Positions 1 through 6,396 of a stretch of 17,732 nt of DNA are shown here, in pieces (the first letter of the stretch is position 1; each line of letters starts with the position of its first letter). The stretch lies in NCBI GenBank assembly GCA_038886595.1, contig JAWALV010000009.1, forward strand, positions 1-17,732. Reading direction: 5' to 3'. The notes under the pieces are model-generated. The model saw nothing but the letters and a program-made list of their open reading frames with translations, made no database searches and had not been told where the DNA came from. The translations under genes and the position numbers were made by a program. This stretch comes from CAKZRD01 sp038886595. Its GTDB lineage: Archaea > Nanobdellota > Nanobdellia > Pacearchaeales > GW2011-AR1.

Positions 1-153
1 CAAGAAGAAAATGGTGCTATTTTTCAAGCTAGTCTTATGGAAAAATTAGGAATAGGAAAAGTAGGAATAACCAGAATACTAGATAAATTGGAAGCAAAAG
101 ATTTGATAGAAAGAAAAAGAAGAGGAATGAATAATATTGTTATCTTAAAATGA
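1..153 (+). CDS. C-terminal end of a winged-helix (MarR-like / COG2512-type) transcription regulator, 5' truncated by the window
   Basis: An open frame runs from the first base to a TGA at 151-153, giving about 50 residues with no start inside the window. The peptide reads as a helix-turn-helix plus wing. It has an acidic 'QEENGAIFQASL' lead-in, a recognition-helix stretch 'KVGITRILDKLEAKDLIERK', and a basic turn before a short beta strand 'NNIVILK'. This pattern resembles the C-terminal HTH of archaeal membrane-associated regulators (COG2512) and MarR-like proteins; the family is inferred from pattern only. It ends one base before a perfect 16-bp palindrome and about 75 bp before a Cys-rich small gene on the same strand. 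It may therefore control that gene, although nothing here proves it. Confidence 0.7.
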   Translation, partial: QEENGAIFQASLMEKLGIGKVGITRILDKLEAKDLIERKRRGMNNIVILK

Positions 154-169
154 ATGAAACTAGTTTCAT
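154..169. promoter_or_regulatory. Perfect 16-bp palindrome, candidate operator
   Basis: ATGAAACTAGTTTCAT is a perfect inverted repeat immediately after the regulator stop codon. It lies 7 bp upstream of a TATA-like TTTATAAT (177-184) that would serve the small Cys-rich gene at 229. Its position beside the BRE/TATA region suits a repressor or activator site. It is not followed by a T-tract, so a terminator role is less likely. The cognate regulator is unknown; the HTH protein encoded just upstream is the obvious candidate. Confidence 0.45.
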
Positions 170-176
170 CAAAGAA

Positions 177-184
177 TTTATAAT
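177..184 (+). promoter_or_regulatory. TATA box for the Cys-rich small protein gene
   Basis: TTTATAAT sits about 45 bp upstream of the ATG at 229. Initiation about 25 bp downstream would leave a 5' leader of roughly 20-25 nt carrying a strong Shine-Dalgarno GGAGGT at 215-220, 8 nt before the ATG. That is unlike most genes in this window, whose TATA boxes lie only about 25 bp from the start codon (leaderless). Confidence 0.5.
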
Positions 185-228
185 GCATAATTAATTATTA
201 AAAACAAATAAATTGGAGGTAAAATAAA

Positions 229-444
229 ATGAATAAAATATTAATTGGTTCGATAATTGCAGTTTTATTAGTGGCGGCTTTTTTTGTAACGGCTAATGTA
301 ATAGAAAAAGACAATAGTAACAAAAATAACCAAAATTGTGGATCAGAATTTTGCTCTGGAAAGAACAGAGATGTTTCTTGTAATTGCAGCTCTCCTATAT
401 GTGGAAGTAACCAGGGAAAAACATGTTCTTGTGGAAAAAGATAA
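229..444 (+). CDS. Small membrane-anchored Cys-rich protein, possible metal binder
   Basis: The 71-residue protein has one N-terminal hydrophobic segment (about residues 4-24), then a hydrophilic Asn/Lys linker, then a tail with seven cysteines (C37, C42, C51, C53, C58, C66, C68) in CX4C, CXC and CXC spacing. The topology suggests a tail outside the membrane. The Cys pattern suggests metal binding or disulfide structure; no family is recognised. The start is well supported by GGAGGT 8 nt upstream, the best ribosome binding site in the window. It follows a winged-helix regulator and a palindrome, an arrangement common for metal- or redox-responsive genes, so a role in metal or redox stress is an inference. 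Transcription may stop in the T-rich stretch at 467-496. Confidence 0.75.
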   Translation: MNKILIGSIIAVLLVAAFFVTANVIEKDNSNKNNQNCGSEFCSGKNRDVSCNCSSPICGSNQGKTCSCGKR

Positions 445-451
445 AAATAAA

Positions 452-796
452 CTATAAGTCAAACCTGTTTTTTTTATTTTTTTTATATTCTTTTTTATTA
501 TCACCAATATTCTCTATATAATATATTCTAGAATTTAAAAAATCAAGATAAAATTCTAAAAAAGACTCTATTAGAGGATATGGGAATTCAACAAGGTTAA
601 TTTTATAATAATTACAAAAATTTATGACTTCTGCCCTGACTTTTGTCTTTATACCTTTTTTTGTATGTGAATAACTAAAACAAACATATTTTAAACAATC
701 TTCTTTTCCATTGGATAATAAATGTAAATAATCCCAAGAATCTTTAACATCATTAATTAGTTCTAAAAGGTTTCTATTTCTTTTATTTTGGCTCAT
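452..796 (-). CDS. Hypothetical protein, no recognised family
   Basis: A 114-residue soluble protein. The frame could start 16 codons earlier at 844, but I choose the ATG at 796. Upstream of it on the minus strand is a TTTAAAATAAA box about 25-30 bp away, the leaderless spacing used by many neighbours, and the extra N-terminal residues are an unconvincing Phe-rich stretch. The sequence is mixed charged/aromatic with several Tyr and Cys residues, looks mainly alpha-helical, and ends in a Lys/Asn-rich tail. I do not recognise a domain or active site. It converges on the small Cys-rich gene; the two stop codons are about 8 bp apart. Confidence 0.55.
   Translation of the reverse strand: MSQNKRNRNLLELINDVKDSWDYLHLLSNGKEDCLKYVCFSYSHTKKGIKTKVRAEVINFCNYYKINLVEFPYPLIESFLEFYLDFLNSRIYYIENIGDNKKEYKKNKKNRFDL
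467..496 (+). terminator. T-rich tract, probable archaeal U-tract terminator for the 229-444 gene
   Basis: Two runs of eight T and a further run of six T within 30 bp, 25-50 bp beyond the stop at 444. Archaeal RNA polymerase terminates at such U-tracts without needing a hairpin. The tract lies inside the 3' end of the opposing gene, where it encodes a Lys/Asn-rich C-terminus. Confidence 0.45.
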
Positions 797-873
797 AAAA
801 AAAACAATAAAATTTATTTTAAAAAAATTTGTATAGAGAAACATATTTAAAACAGAATAACATTAAAATTTAA

Positions 874-946
874 AGTCCCGTCGTCTAGCGGTCAAGGATA
901 GCGCGCTCTGGCCGCGCTGGCCCAGGTTCGAATCCTGGCGGGACTA
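874..946 (+). tRNA. tRNA-Gln (anticodon CTG)
   Basis: A complete cloverleaf can be folded. The acceptor stem is AGTCCCG 874-880 with CGGGACT 939-945 and discriminator A946. The D-arm keeps GG (890-891). The anticodon stem is GCGCG/CGCGC with loop CTCTGGC and anticodon CTG at 908-910. The T-arm is CCAGG-TTCGAAT-CCTGG. It has no intron and no encoded CCA. It begins with an A1-U72 pair, usual for archaeal tRNA-Gln and different from the U1-A72 of bacteria. CTG reads the CAG codon; a TTG isoacceptor for the commoner CAA must lie elsewhere. T-run 947-950 follows. Confidence 0.95.
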
Positions 947-1122
947 TTTTCTGTAAAAACAGCCGGATTTTAAATTAAGAATTGATGCATGCATTATAAT
1001 AATCGTTTAAGTAGAAAACTTTTGAATTCATTTTAATTAATTTATTTAAAGTTCAAATAAATTAGTCTATTAATCATCATTATAAAATCCATATCTTTGT
1101 TTTTAGATGTTTCTCTCAAAAA

Positions 1123-1740
1123 CTAACTTGTACAAAGAGCGCTAACTTCTGTTTTGGAAGTATTGCATTTCTGCCCGGCTAAACATACATTGTATATTGT
1201 AGTAGTATTAATGCATTTGCAAGGAGCATTATTAACAATTCCGCTGCCATCAGAAGGATCGCAAATATTTACCAAAGTATTATAATAGTTTTTACACTTT
1301 TGCCCGTTTACCATGAAGTTTTCAGCATCTCTAAAATTCATAGAAGAAAGAGCCCGTTGACAAACTCTTGACATAAAATCTTCTTCTTGTCTATTCCCTT
1401 CATTTTCACATTTTTTATCTATTATTTTATCTTCTATTCCTTCACTAACTGCCCCTTTCTTTATGTTATTATCAATATAATAACAACTTACAATCATTTC
1501 ACCACCCGCCTTAAGATTTACTCTTTTCTCTGAATTACAATAAGAAATTGCTTGTCTTTGAATTTCTAATCTACATGCTTCAACAGCAATAGTCACTGTT
1601 GGATCTCCAGCATCAACTATGTTTCCAGCAGTTCCAAAAAACTTCCACGAAAAATAAACTACAAGACCAGCAACAACTAAGGCAAGAATTATAAAGATAA
1701 TTACATTAGATTCTTCTGCCCCTTTTTTGTTTCTTAACAT
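1123..1740 (-). CDS. Pilin-like secreted protein with class III signal peptide, Cys-rich
   Basis: 205 residues. The N-terminus shows a type IV pilin-type class III signal: a short basic leader NKKG, then AEES, then a hydrophobic helix (about residues 13-32), so processing by a FlaK/PibD-type prepilin peptidase near residues 7-8 is likely. The rest is an extracytoplasmic domain with 12 cysteines (56, 68, 86, 111, 127, 149, 160, 174, 176, 186, 192, 203), an even number that suits disulfide pairing. Function is probably a minor pilin or surface adhesion subunit; the family is not identified. The start is supported by a minus-strand TATA (TTTATAAAT, about 1761-1770) roughly 25 bp upstream, a leaderless arrangement. 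It is divergent from the MutS-like gene at 1818. Confidence 0.75.
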   Translation of the reverse strand: MLRNKKGAEESNVIIFIILALVVAGLVVYFSWKFFGTAGNIVDAGDPTVTIAVEACRLEIQRQAISYCNSEKRVNLKAGGEMIVSCYYIDNNIKKGAVSEGIEDKIIDKKCENEGNRQEEDFMSRVCQRALSSMNFRDAENFMVNGQKCKNYYNTLVNICDPSDGSGIVNNAPCKCINTTTIYNVCLAGQKCNTSKTEVSALCTS

Positions 1741-1817
1741 AGTAAATAAAAATAAAAGGTATTTATAAATCTTTCTTTAACAATAAAACTTAAAACTATA
1801 TTATTTAATATTTTCTT

Positions 1818-3524
1818 ATGGAAAAAGAAATTCTTTCTTTCTTAGAAAAAGAGAATTTAAGATTATTTGAAAGAACAAATAAAAAAATAGAAATTAATAA
1901 AAGCTTCAAAACAAAAGAAGCTAAATTAATAGCACAAAAAACACTAAATTTTCTATATTGTAATTTTTATTTTGAAAACACAAAAAACTTGTTTAATTTT
2001 TTTATAAATGAAAACTATGTTGAAAAAATTAAAAATAAACAGGAATTCTTTAAATCAATAAAAAAAGAAAATAGAGATTTTCTAATAAAACTAAAAAAAC
2101 CAAAGCCCTTTTGGTACCCTAAATACGAAGTTTTAGTTGTTACTGAAGACGAAGAAACATTCTTAAAATTACAAGATTTAGATTGCCCTGTTTCTTTAAT
2201 CAATTCTGAGAGAGATTTGGCAGATTTAGAAAAATATGATGTAATACAAGTAATTGGCTGTGAAAATTTTTCTGAAATTCTGGAGAGATTACCTCAAGCA
2301 GTTTTTTCTGATAGTATAGAAGATATTTATCTAGAAAGGCATCTTTCTTTTCTATCTGGTTGGAAAGAAAATCTAGAAATAATAATTAAAGAATGTGATA
2401 ATGAAAAAATAAAAAAAATGGCTGAAGAACTTTTTTCTCTGATTTCTTTGCTAGGTGAAGAAAAAGAAGAAATAAAAAAAGAAGTGTTAGAAGAAGAATG
2501 TGACAAGATTAATGAAAAAATTTTAAGCGAGTTAAAAAATCAAACAATAAGTGGCGAAAAATTAGTTTCTCTTTTAACTAAGAGACTTCCTGAAGAAATA
2601 AAAACAAAAATAGAAAAAGAAATCAAAGAGAAAAATCTTCCTGAAGATATTTTTGAAATTGGTTTGCCTCTTAAAATAAATTACGAAGAGCTAGAAAAAT
2701 ACATAAAAAGAAAAAACCAGAAAAAATTTTCTGATTTTGTAGCTAAATTGCAAAAAAATGCTGAGAAAATAAAAAACATCAAAAAAAATATTCTTGAATT
2801 AGAGAAGAATTTACTGCTTTTCGATTTTTGTTCTGCACTTTATAATTACATAGAAGGAAAAAATTATCCTATTTTTGCTGATTTCTTATCCATAAAAAAC
2901 TCAAAGAACATTTTTTTAGATAATCCTCAACCAATATCTTTTGAGCTTAAAGACAAAAGAGGTTCTGTTTTGACAGGAGCAAATTCAGGCGGAAAAACAA
3001 CTTTACTGGAACATTTAATTCAAGTAATATTTGTTTCTCAAATAGGATTGCCTGTTTCTGGAGAAGTAAATATTCCACTTTTTGAACAAGTTTATTATTT
3101 TGCGAAAAACAAAGGTTCTCCGACGAGAGGTGCTTTTGAAAACCTGCTTATGCAAATGGCTTCAATAAAACCAGAAGGAAAAACAATAATTTTAGCAGAT
3201 GAAATAGAAGCTTTAACTGAACCTGGTGTAGCAGGGGAAATTATCGCTTCCACGATGAAATATTTTTTAGAGAGAGATTGTTTTTGTGTTTTTGCTACGC
3301 ATTTGGGAAAAGAAATTTTACAAATATTACCAGAAAAAGCCCGCATTGACGGAATCGAAGCAAAAGGTCTTGATGAAAATTTTAATTTGATTGTTGATCA
3401 TAACCCTATTTTAGGCCGCTTAGCAAATTCAACTCCAGAGCTTATTATTGAAAAACTAGCAAAAACTTCCAACGAGAACTATTTTAGATTTGTTTGGGAA
3501 AATTTGAAGAAGAATAAATCTTAA
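1818..3524 (+). CDS. MutS-family ATPase (archaeal MutS2/MutS5-like), without mismatch-recognition or Smr domains
   Basis: 568 residues. The C-terminal third is a MutS ABC-type ATPase domain. It has Walker A GANSGGKT at residues 387-394 (Lys393), Walker B ILADE with Asp461-Glu462, and a switch His in FATHLG (His495). Residues about 190-335 are a long charged helical region that corresponds to the MutS lever/clamp helices. I see no N-terminal mismatch-binding domain with a Phe-X-Glu motif, and the protein ends soon after the ATPase, so there is no Smr nuclease domain. Such proteins act on branched or recombining DNA rather than on mismatches in studied relatives; the exact role here is inferred. 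A TTAAAAC box about 25 bp upstream supports the ATG. Its end overlaps the convergent nth gene by 41 bp. Confidence 0.85.
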   Translation: MEKEILSFLEKENLRLFERTNKKIEINKSFKTKEAKLIAQKTLNFLYCNFYFENTKNLFNFFINENYVEKIKNKQEFFKSIKKENRDFLIKLKKPKPFWYPKYEVLVVTEDEETFLKLQDLDCPVSLINSERDLADLEKYDVIQVIGCENFSEILERLPQAVFSDSIEDIYLERHLSFLSGWKENLEIIIKECDNEKIKKMAEELFSLISLLGEEKEEIKKEVLEEECDKINEKILSELKNQTISGEKLVSLLTKRLPEEIKTKIEKEIKEKNLPEDIFEIGLPLKINYEELEKYIKRKNQKKFSDFVAKLQKNAEKIKNIKKNILELEKNLLLFDFCSALYNYIEGKNYPIFADFLSIKNSKNIFLDNPQPISFELKDKRGSVLTGANSGGKTTLLEHLIQVIFVSQIGLPVSGEVNIPLFEQVYYFAKNKGSPTRGAFENLLMQMASIKPEGKTIILADEIEALTEPGVAGEIIASTMKYFLERDCFCVFATHLGKEILQILPEKARIDGIEAKGLDENFNLIVDHNPILGRLANSTPELIIEKLAKTSNENYFRFVWENLKKNKS

Positions 3525-4137
3525 TCCTTTTCAATACCTTGTCCTCTTTTTTTCTGCTTTTTCCTATTGTTTGCCCAAAACCAACAAGAATATAATTTAT
3601 TTTGTTCCAATATTTTTTAGGAAAAATTTTCATTAAGTCCTCTTCAATTTTTTTAGGATTTTTATTTTTTGTCCAGCCCATTTTTCTAGAAATTCTTGCA
3701 ACGTGAGTATCAACGCCGATAGAGGCAGCTTTTCTTCTTTCAGCCAAAAAAACATTCGCAGTTTTTCTTCCGACTCCCGGAAGTTTAATTAACTCTTCTA
3801 GAGAGTCAGGAAATTTTTTCAAAGAAGAAATAATTCTTGAAGTTTCTTTTATGTTTTTTGCTTTTGTTTTGTAATAATTTATTGATTTAATATTTTTTTC
3901 AATTTCTTTTAAAGGGGCTTCAGCAAGTTCTTTTGCATTTTTATATTTTTTAAACAAATTTTCACAAACTTTTATTGTCAGAGAATCTCTATTTTGCGCG
4001 GATAAAATTATTGCAATAAGAGTTTTCCAGTCTTCATCCCAACCTTCAGCAGCAAGCCGAGGCCTCTTTTGTTTTTCAAACTCTTTTTTTATGAGAAGAA
4101 ATTCTTTGAGTGTCTTCTTAGATTTATCCTTTTTCAT
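3484..4137 (-). CDS. nth: Endonuclease III family DNA glycosylase/AP lyase, lacking the iron-sulfur cluster cysteines
   Basis: 217 residues, similar to the 211 of E. coli Nth. The helix-hairpin-helix LPGVGRKTANVF (residues 119-130) carries the catalytic Lys125, and GVDTHVARIS (141-150) carries the catalytic Asp143. ILSAQNRD (44-51) matches the family's ILSAQTTD segment. It would remove oxidised pyrimidines and cut abasic DNA in base excision repair. Oddity: the usual C-terminal CX6CX2CX5C [4Fe-4S] loop is absent, and the only Cys is residue 58, well before it. Neighbouring frames do not contain the missing cysteines, so this is not a visible frameshift. Its ATG overlaps the 3' end of serS by 14 bp, indicating one transcript, and its own end overlaps the MutS-like gene. 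Confidence 0.9.
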   Translation of the reverse strand: MKKDKSKKTLKEFLLIKKEFEKQKRPRLAAEGWDEDWKTLIAIILSAQNRDSLTIKVCENLFKKYKNAKELAEAPLKEIEKNIKSINYYKTKAKNIKETSRIISSLKKFPDSLEELIKLPGVGRKTANVFLAERRKAASIGVDTHVARISRKMGWTKNKNPKKIEEDLMKIFPKKYWNKINYILVGFGQTIGKSRKKEDKVLKRIKIYSSSNFPKQI

Positions 4138-5395
4138 TCTTTTTTATTTCTTTAAAACCTGTATATTTCCATAGAACTTTTGGAATTTTTATAGAACCAT
4201 CTTCTTGTTGGTTATTCTCAATTAAAGAAATCATTAGACGCGGTAAAGCCAAACCAGAGCCATTAAGAGTATGCACAAATCTTAAACCTCTTTTTCCTTG
4301 TACTCTAGTATTCATCCTTCTAGCTTGAAAGTCGGTACAATTAGAACAAGAAGAGCATTCTAAATATCTATTCATCATTGGACTCCAAACTTCTAAATCA
4401 TAAGTTTTTGCAGAAGAAAAACCTGCATCAGCAGTGGCTAACAAAACCTTTCTATAAGGGATCTCAAGAGCTTCTAAAATTTTTTCTGCGTTTCTCGTCA
4501 TTTCTTCTAAATATTTGAAAGAATCTTCCGGATTAGAAATATAAACCATTTCAACCTTTTCAAACTCATGTAATCTGTAAAGACCTTCTTCTCCAGCCCT
4601 CTTACCTGCTTCTGTTCTATAACATTGAGTAAAAGCAAAAAATTTTTTAGGTAAATCTTTTTCTCTTAATATTTCATTAGCATAAATATTAGTAACAACT
4701 ACCTCTGCTGTTGGAATAAGAATAAGGCCATCGCTAGTTTTATATAAATCTTCTTCAAATTTAGGCAAATTTCCTGTTCCAAAAGCAGTTTTTCTATTTA
4801 CCAATTGTGGAGGATTGACTTCAATAAAGCCATTTTTTTCATGAAAATCCATCATAAAATTAACCAAAGCTCTTTGCAATTTTGCACCTTTCCCAAGAAG
4901 AAAATAAAAACCTGAACCAACTACTTTTGTTGCTCTTTTTATATCTAATATACCTAAACCCTCCATCAACTCTAAATGTCCTTTTGGATTTTTTATTTTC
5001 TTTATTTTTCCCCAATTTTTTATTTCTTTATTTTTTTCTTTGTTGCCTATTGGAACATCTTCGGCTTGAATATTTGGAATTCTAGAAAGGAGATCATCAA
5101 CCTCCTCTTTTAAAGAATTTTCTTTTTCTTCATTCTGTTTTAATTTATCTGCTATTTCTTTTGCTCTTTTCTTTTTTTCTTCAGCTTTTTCATTTTGATT
5201 ATTTTTTATTAGCTGATTTATTTCTTCTGAAACTTTATTTCTTTCGTGTCTTAGAGAATCATCTTCTTTTTTTAATTCTCTCCATATTTTATCTTTTTCT
5301 AAGATTTTGTCTAAAATAGAAGAATCATATTCTCTATTTATGAGGTTCTTTCTTACAATTTCAGGTTTTTCTCTTATTAGCTTTAAGTCTAACAT
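4124..5395 (-). CDS. serS: Serine--tRNA ligase (class II, standard type)
   Basis: 423 residues, close to the 430 of E. coli SerRS. Residues about 25-105 form the long N-terminal antiparallel coiled coil that grips the tRNA-Ser variable arm. The catalytic core shows the TAE motif (229-231, serine site), motif 2 around residues 253-283 (FAFTQCYRTEAG...RLHEFEKVE) and motif 3 NGSGLALPRLM (378-388). It charges tRNA-Ser in the cytoplasm. This is the common SerRS, not the rare methanogen form. I start at the ATG at 5395 rather than 5416: TTTTAAATC at 5417-5426 is a TATA box about 25 bp upstream, and MLDLKLIREKPE is the usual N-terminus. The downstream nth overlaps it, so the two are probably co-transcribed. 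Confidence 0.95.
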   Translation of the reverse strand: MLDLKLIREKPEIVRKNLINREYDSSILDKILEKDKIWRELKKEDDSLRHERNKVSEEINQLIKNNQNEKAEEKKKRAKEIADKLKQNEEKENSLKEEVDDLLSRIPNIQAEDVPIGNKEKNKEIKNWGKIKKIKNPKGHLELMEGLGILDIKRATKVVGSGFYFLLGKGAKLQRALVNFMMDFHEKNGFIEVNPPQLVNRKTAFGTGNLPKFEEDLYKTSDGLILIPTAEVVVTNIYANEILREKDLPKKFFAFTQCYRTEAGKRAGEEGLYRLHEFEKVEMVYISNPEDSFKYLEEMTRNAEKILEALEIPYRKVLLATADAGFSSAKTYDLEVWSPMMNRYLECSSCSNCTDFQARRMNTRVQGKRGLRFVHTLNGSGLALPRLMISLIENNQQEDGSIKIPKVLWKYTGFKEIKKNEKG

Positions 5396-5526
5396 AATAA
5401 AAAGAAAAGAAAACAACTTTTAAATCTTTCAGAAATATAGTACCTACTAAACAGGAATAAATTTTTTAAGAAAAGTTTAAAAGGAAATGGAAAGTTTAAA
5501 ATATATCTTGTAAAATATATATTAAG
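5396..5526. promoter_or_regulatory. Divergent promoter region between serS and the winged-helix gene, with direct repeats
   Basis: Leftward TATA TTTTAAATC (5417-5426, minus strand) serves serS. Rightward TTTAAAATAT (5495-5504) lies about 25 bp before the ATG at 5527. Two direct repeats are visible: AAAGTTTAAAA at 5472-5482 and 5491-5501, and TAAAATATAT at 5497-5506 and 5511-5520. The second pair straddles the predicted TATA and start site of the small winged-helix gene, which is where an autorepressor would bind. AT-richness makes short repeats cheap, so operator status is tentative. Confidence 0.4.
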
Positions 5527-5811
5527 ATGGAAAAAAACAAAATGAGTGAAGAAGGATTTGAATTATTTTTTAGAAAAAAACCATCTATGATGCTTGTTGC
5601 CCTAAAAAGAGTTTCAAGAGCTAGATATGGATCTGTCTTAGCAAAAGAAGTTGATTGTACATATTCGCATGCTGTAAAAATACTTCAAGTTTTAGAAAAA
5701 ATGGGTCTAATAATCTTTGAAAAAAAAGGTAGAATAAAAATAATTAAGCTAACAAAGAAAGGTTATGAGGTTGCAGAACATATTGAAGCTATAAAAAATA
5801 TTATTGAGTAA
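5527..5811 (+). CDS. Small winged-helix DNA-binding protein (MarR/ArsR-like)
   Basis: 94 residues, essentially one winged-helix domain. Residues 20-31 are a hydrophobic/basic first helix. AKEVDCTYSHAVKILQVLEKMGL (about 39-61) has the helix-turn-helix plus 'L..LE..GL' signature. FEKKGRIKIIKLTKKG (about 64-79) is a basic wing followed by 'LT.KG.E', usual for MarR-like archaeal regulators. There is no extra ligand domain or Cys cluster, so the signal it senses is unknown. A TATA box about 25 bp upstream indicates a leaderless mRNA, and direct repeats overlap that promoter, so autoregulation is plausible. tRNA-Lys follows 41 bp downstream on the same strand. Confidence 0.8.
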   Translation: MEKNKMSEEGFELFFRKKPSMMLVALKRVSRARYGSVLAKEVDCTYSHAVKILQVLEKMGLIIFEKKGRIKIIKLTKKGYEVAEHIEAIKNIIE

Positions 5812-5852
5812 AAGATTAATTTTTTAAATAGTTCTTAATTTATTATAAAATA

Positions 5853-5926
5853 GGCTCCGTAGCTCAGCCTGGTAGAGTACTGGCCTTTTAAGCCAGGTGT
5901 CGCGGGTTCAAATCCCGTCGGAGCCA
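5853..5926 (+). tRNA. tRNA-Lys (anticodon TTT)
   Basis: Acceptor stem GGCTCCG 5853-5859 with CGGAGCC 5919-5925, discriminator A5926. The D-loop has GG at 5871-5872. The anticodon stem is CTGGC/GCCAG with loop CTTTTAA and anticodon TTT at 5887-5889. The T-arm loop is TTCAAAT. No intron and no encoded CCA. A TTTAAATA box about 25-30 bp upstream is a likely promoter, and T5 follows at once. Confidence 0.97.
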
Positions 5927-5973
5927 TTTTTCTTAAATAAAACTTAAAAACTCTAATTTCCTGATAAAACTAT

Positions 5974-6044
5974 GCAGGCATAGCCAAGTAGTAAGGCAAG
6001 CGGCTGCAACCCGCTGATCCCAGGTGCAAATCCTGGTGCCTGCT
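5974..6044 (+). tRNA. tRNA-Cys (anticodon GCA), with altered elbow bases
   Basis: Acceptor stem GCAGGCA 5974-5980 with TGCCTGC 6037-6043, discriminator T6044, the identity base for Cys. The anticodon stem is AGCGG/CCGCT with loop CTGCAAC and anticodon GCA at 6006-6008. The T-stem is CCAGG/CCTGG. Two near-universal bases are changed. D-loop position 18 is A (A5990, in GTAGTA instead of GTGGTA), and T-loop position 55 is G (G6026, loop TGCAAAT instead of TTCAAAT). G19 and C56 are kept. Stems are otherwise perfect, so it looks functional rather than a pseudogene. T6 follows at 6044-6049. Confidence 0.93.
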
Positions 6045-6049
6045 TTTTT
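6044..6049 (+). terminator. T-run after tRNA-Cys, probable terminator
   Basis: Six T beginning at the discriminator base of tRNA-Cys, the usual archaeal U-tract stop. tRNA-Lys and tRNA-Cys lie 47 bp apart and may be separate units, since tRNA-Lys also ends in a T-run. Confidence 0.4.
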
Positions 6050-6197
6050 ATAGTAAAAACTATTTAGCAGAATAATAAAAAAATAATACCAAATTATTCA
6101 AATTTATTTAAAAGATTTATGGCATAACTAAAGAGGAAAATAAAAAAATTTGGGAGAATTTAAGATAAATTACAAAACTTTCTTCATGAAATCATTT

Positions 6198-6303
6198 AAA
6201 ACCCTGGAAAGGGCTTGATAGAGCAAGTTCAGAAAGAGCGAGCCCTATCTCAGCCCCTTCTGGGGAAAAAGAGGTGATAATTATTTATAGTTTTCAGGGT
6301 TTT
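6198..6303 (+). ncRNA. Candidate structured RNA in the 6045-6396 gene-free stretch
   Basis: The 350-bp gap between tRNA-Cys and gatC is about 20-25% G+C except for 6201-6280, which is about 50% by my count. This part folds well. P1 is a 13-bp helix of AAAACCCTGGAAA (6198-6210) with TTTTCAGGGTTTT (6291-6303). P2 is GGGCTTG (6211-6217) with CGAGCCC (6239-6245). P3 is TATC (6246-6249) with GATA (6276-6279), capped by CCCC-TTCT-GGGG (6254-6265). The helices abut like a three-way junction. Two G-U pairs (G6207-U6294, U6216-G6240) exist only on the plus strand, favouring that orientation. I recognise no known family. The gatC promoter lies downstream of it, so it is probably not a leader. A short palindromic transposon (MITE) is the alternative. 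The rest of the gap shows nothing clear. Confidence 0.5.
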
Positions 6304-6369
6304 TAAACTTTTCTATTTGTTGTAATTTTAAAGTGACAATACAAGTTGTTTGTAAATTAAACAAAAGCT

Positions 6370-6376
6370 TATAAAA
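6370..6376 (+). promoter_or_regulatory. TATA box for the gatC-gatA operon
   Basis: TATAAAA lies 21-27 bp before the ATG at 6397, predicting transcription starting at or next to the start codon. It is downstream of the candidate RNA, which separates that RNA from the operon. Confidence 0.5.
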
Positions 6377-6396
6377 CAAAAAAATAAAATATAACT

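Noticed and set aside
951..962. Hairpin CTGT-AAAA-ACAG just after tRNA-Gln
   Set aside because: Four base pairs only, no following T-tract; expected by chance. The rest of 947-1122 shows no gene.
985..994. ATGCATGCAT palindrome
   Set aside because: A short self-complementary simple repeat, not near a promoter; nothing supports function.
3095..3346. Minus-strand open frame of 83 codons
   Set aside because: Lies wholly inside the MutS-like ATPase domain; a shadow of strong coding sequence on the plus strand.
4882..5085. Plus-strand open frame rich in Leu and Phe that looks membrane-like
   Set aside because: Antisense of serS; Lys/Glu-rich coding strands read backwards give Leu/Phe-rich false membrane proteins.
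6112..6168. Short open stretch reading KIYGITKEENKKIWENLR before a stop
   Set aside because: No ATG/GTG/TTG start in frame and only 18 codons; could be a gene remnant but cannot be supported.
6198..6303. Interpretation as a leader riboswitch for gatC
   Set aside because: A separate TATA box at 6370-6376 sits between it and the ATG, so the gatC mRNA should start after it.
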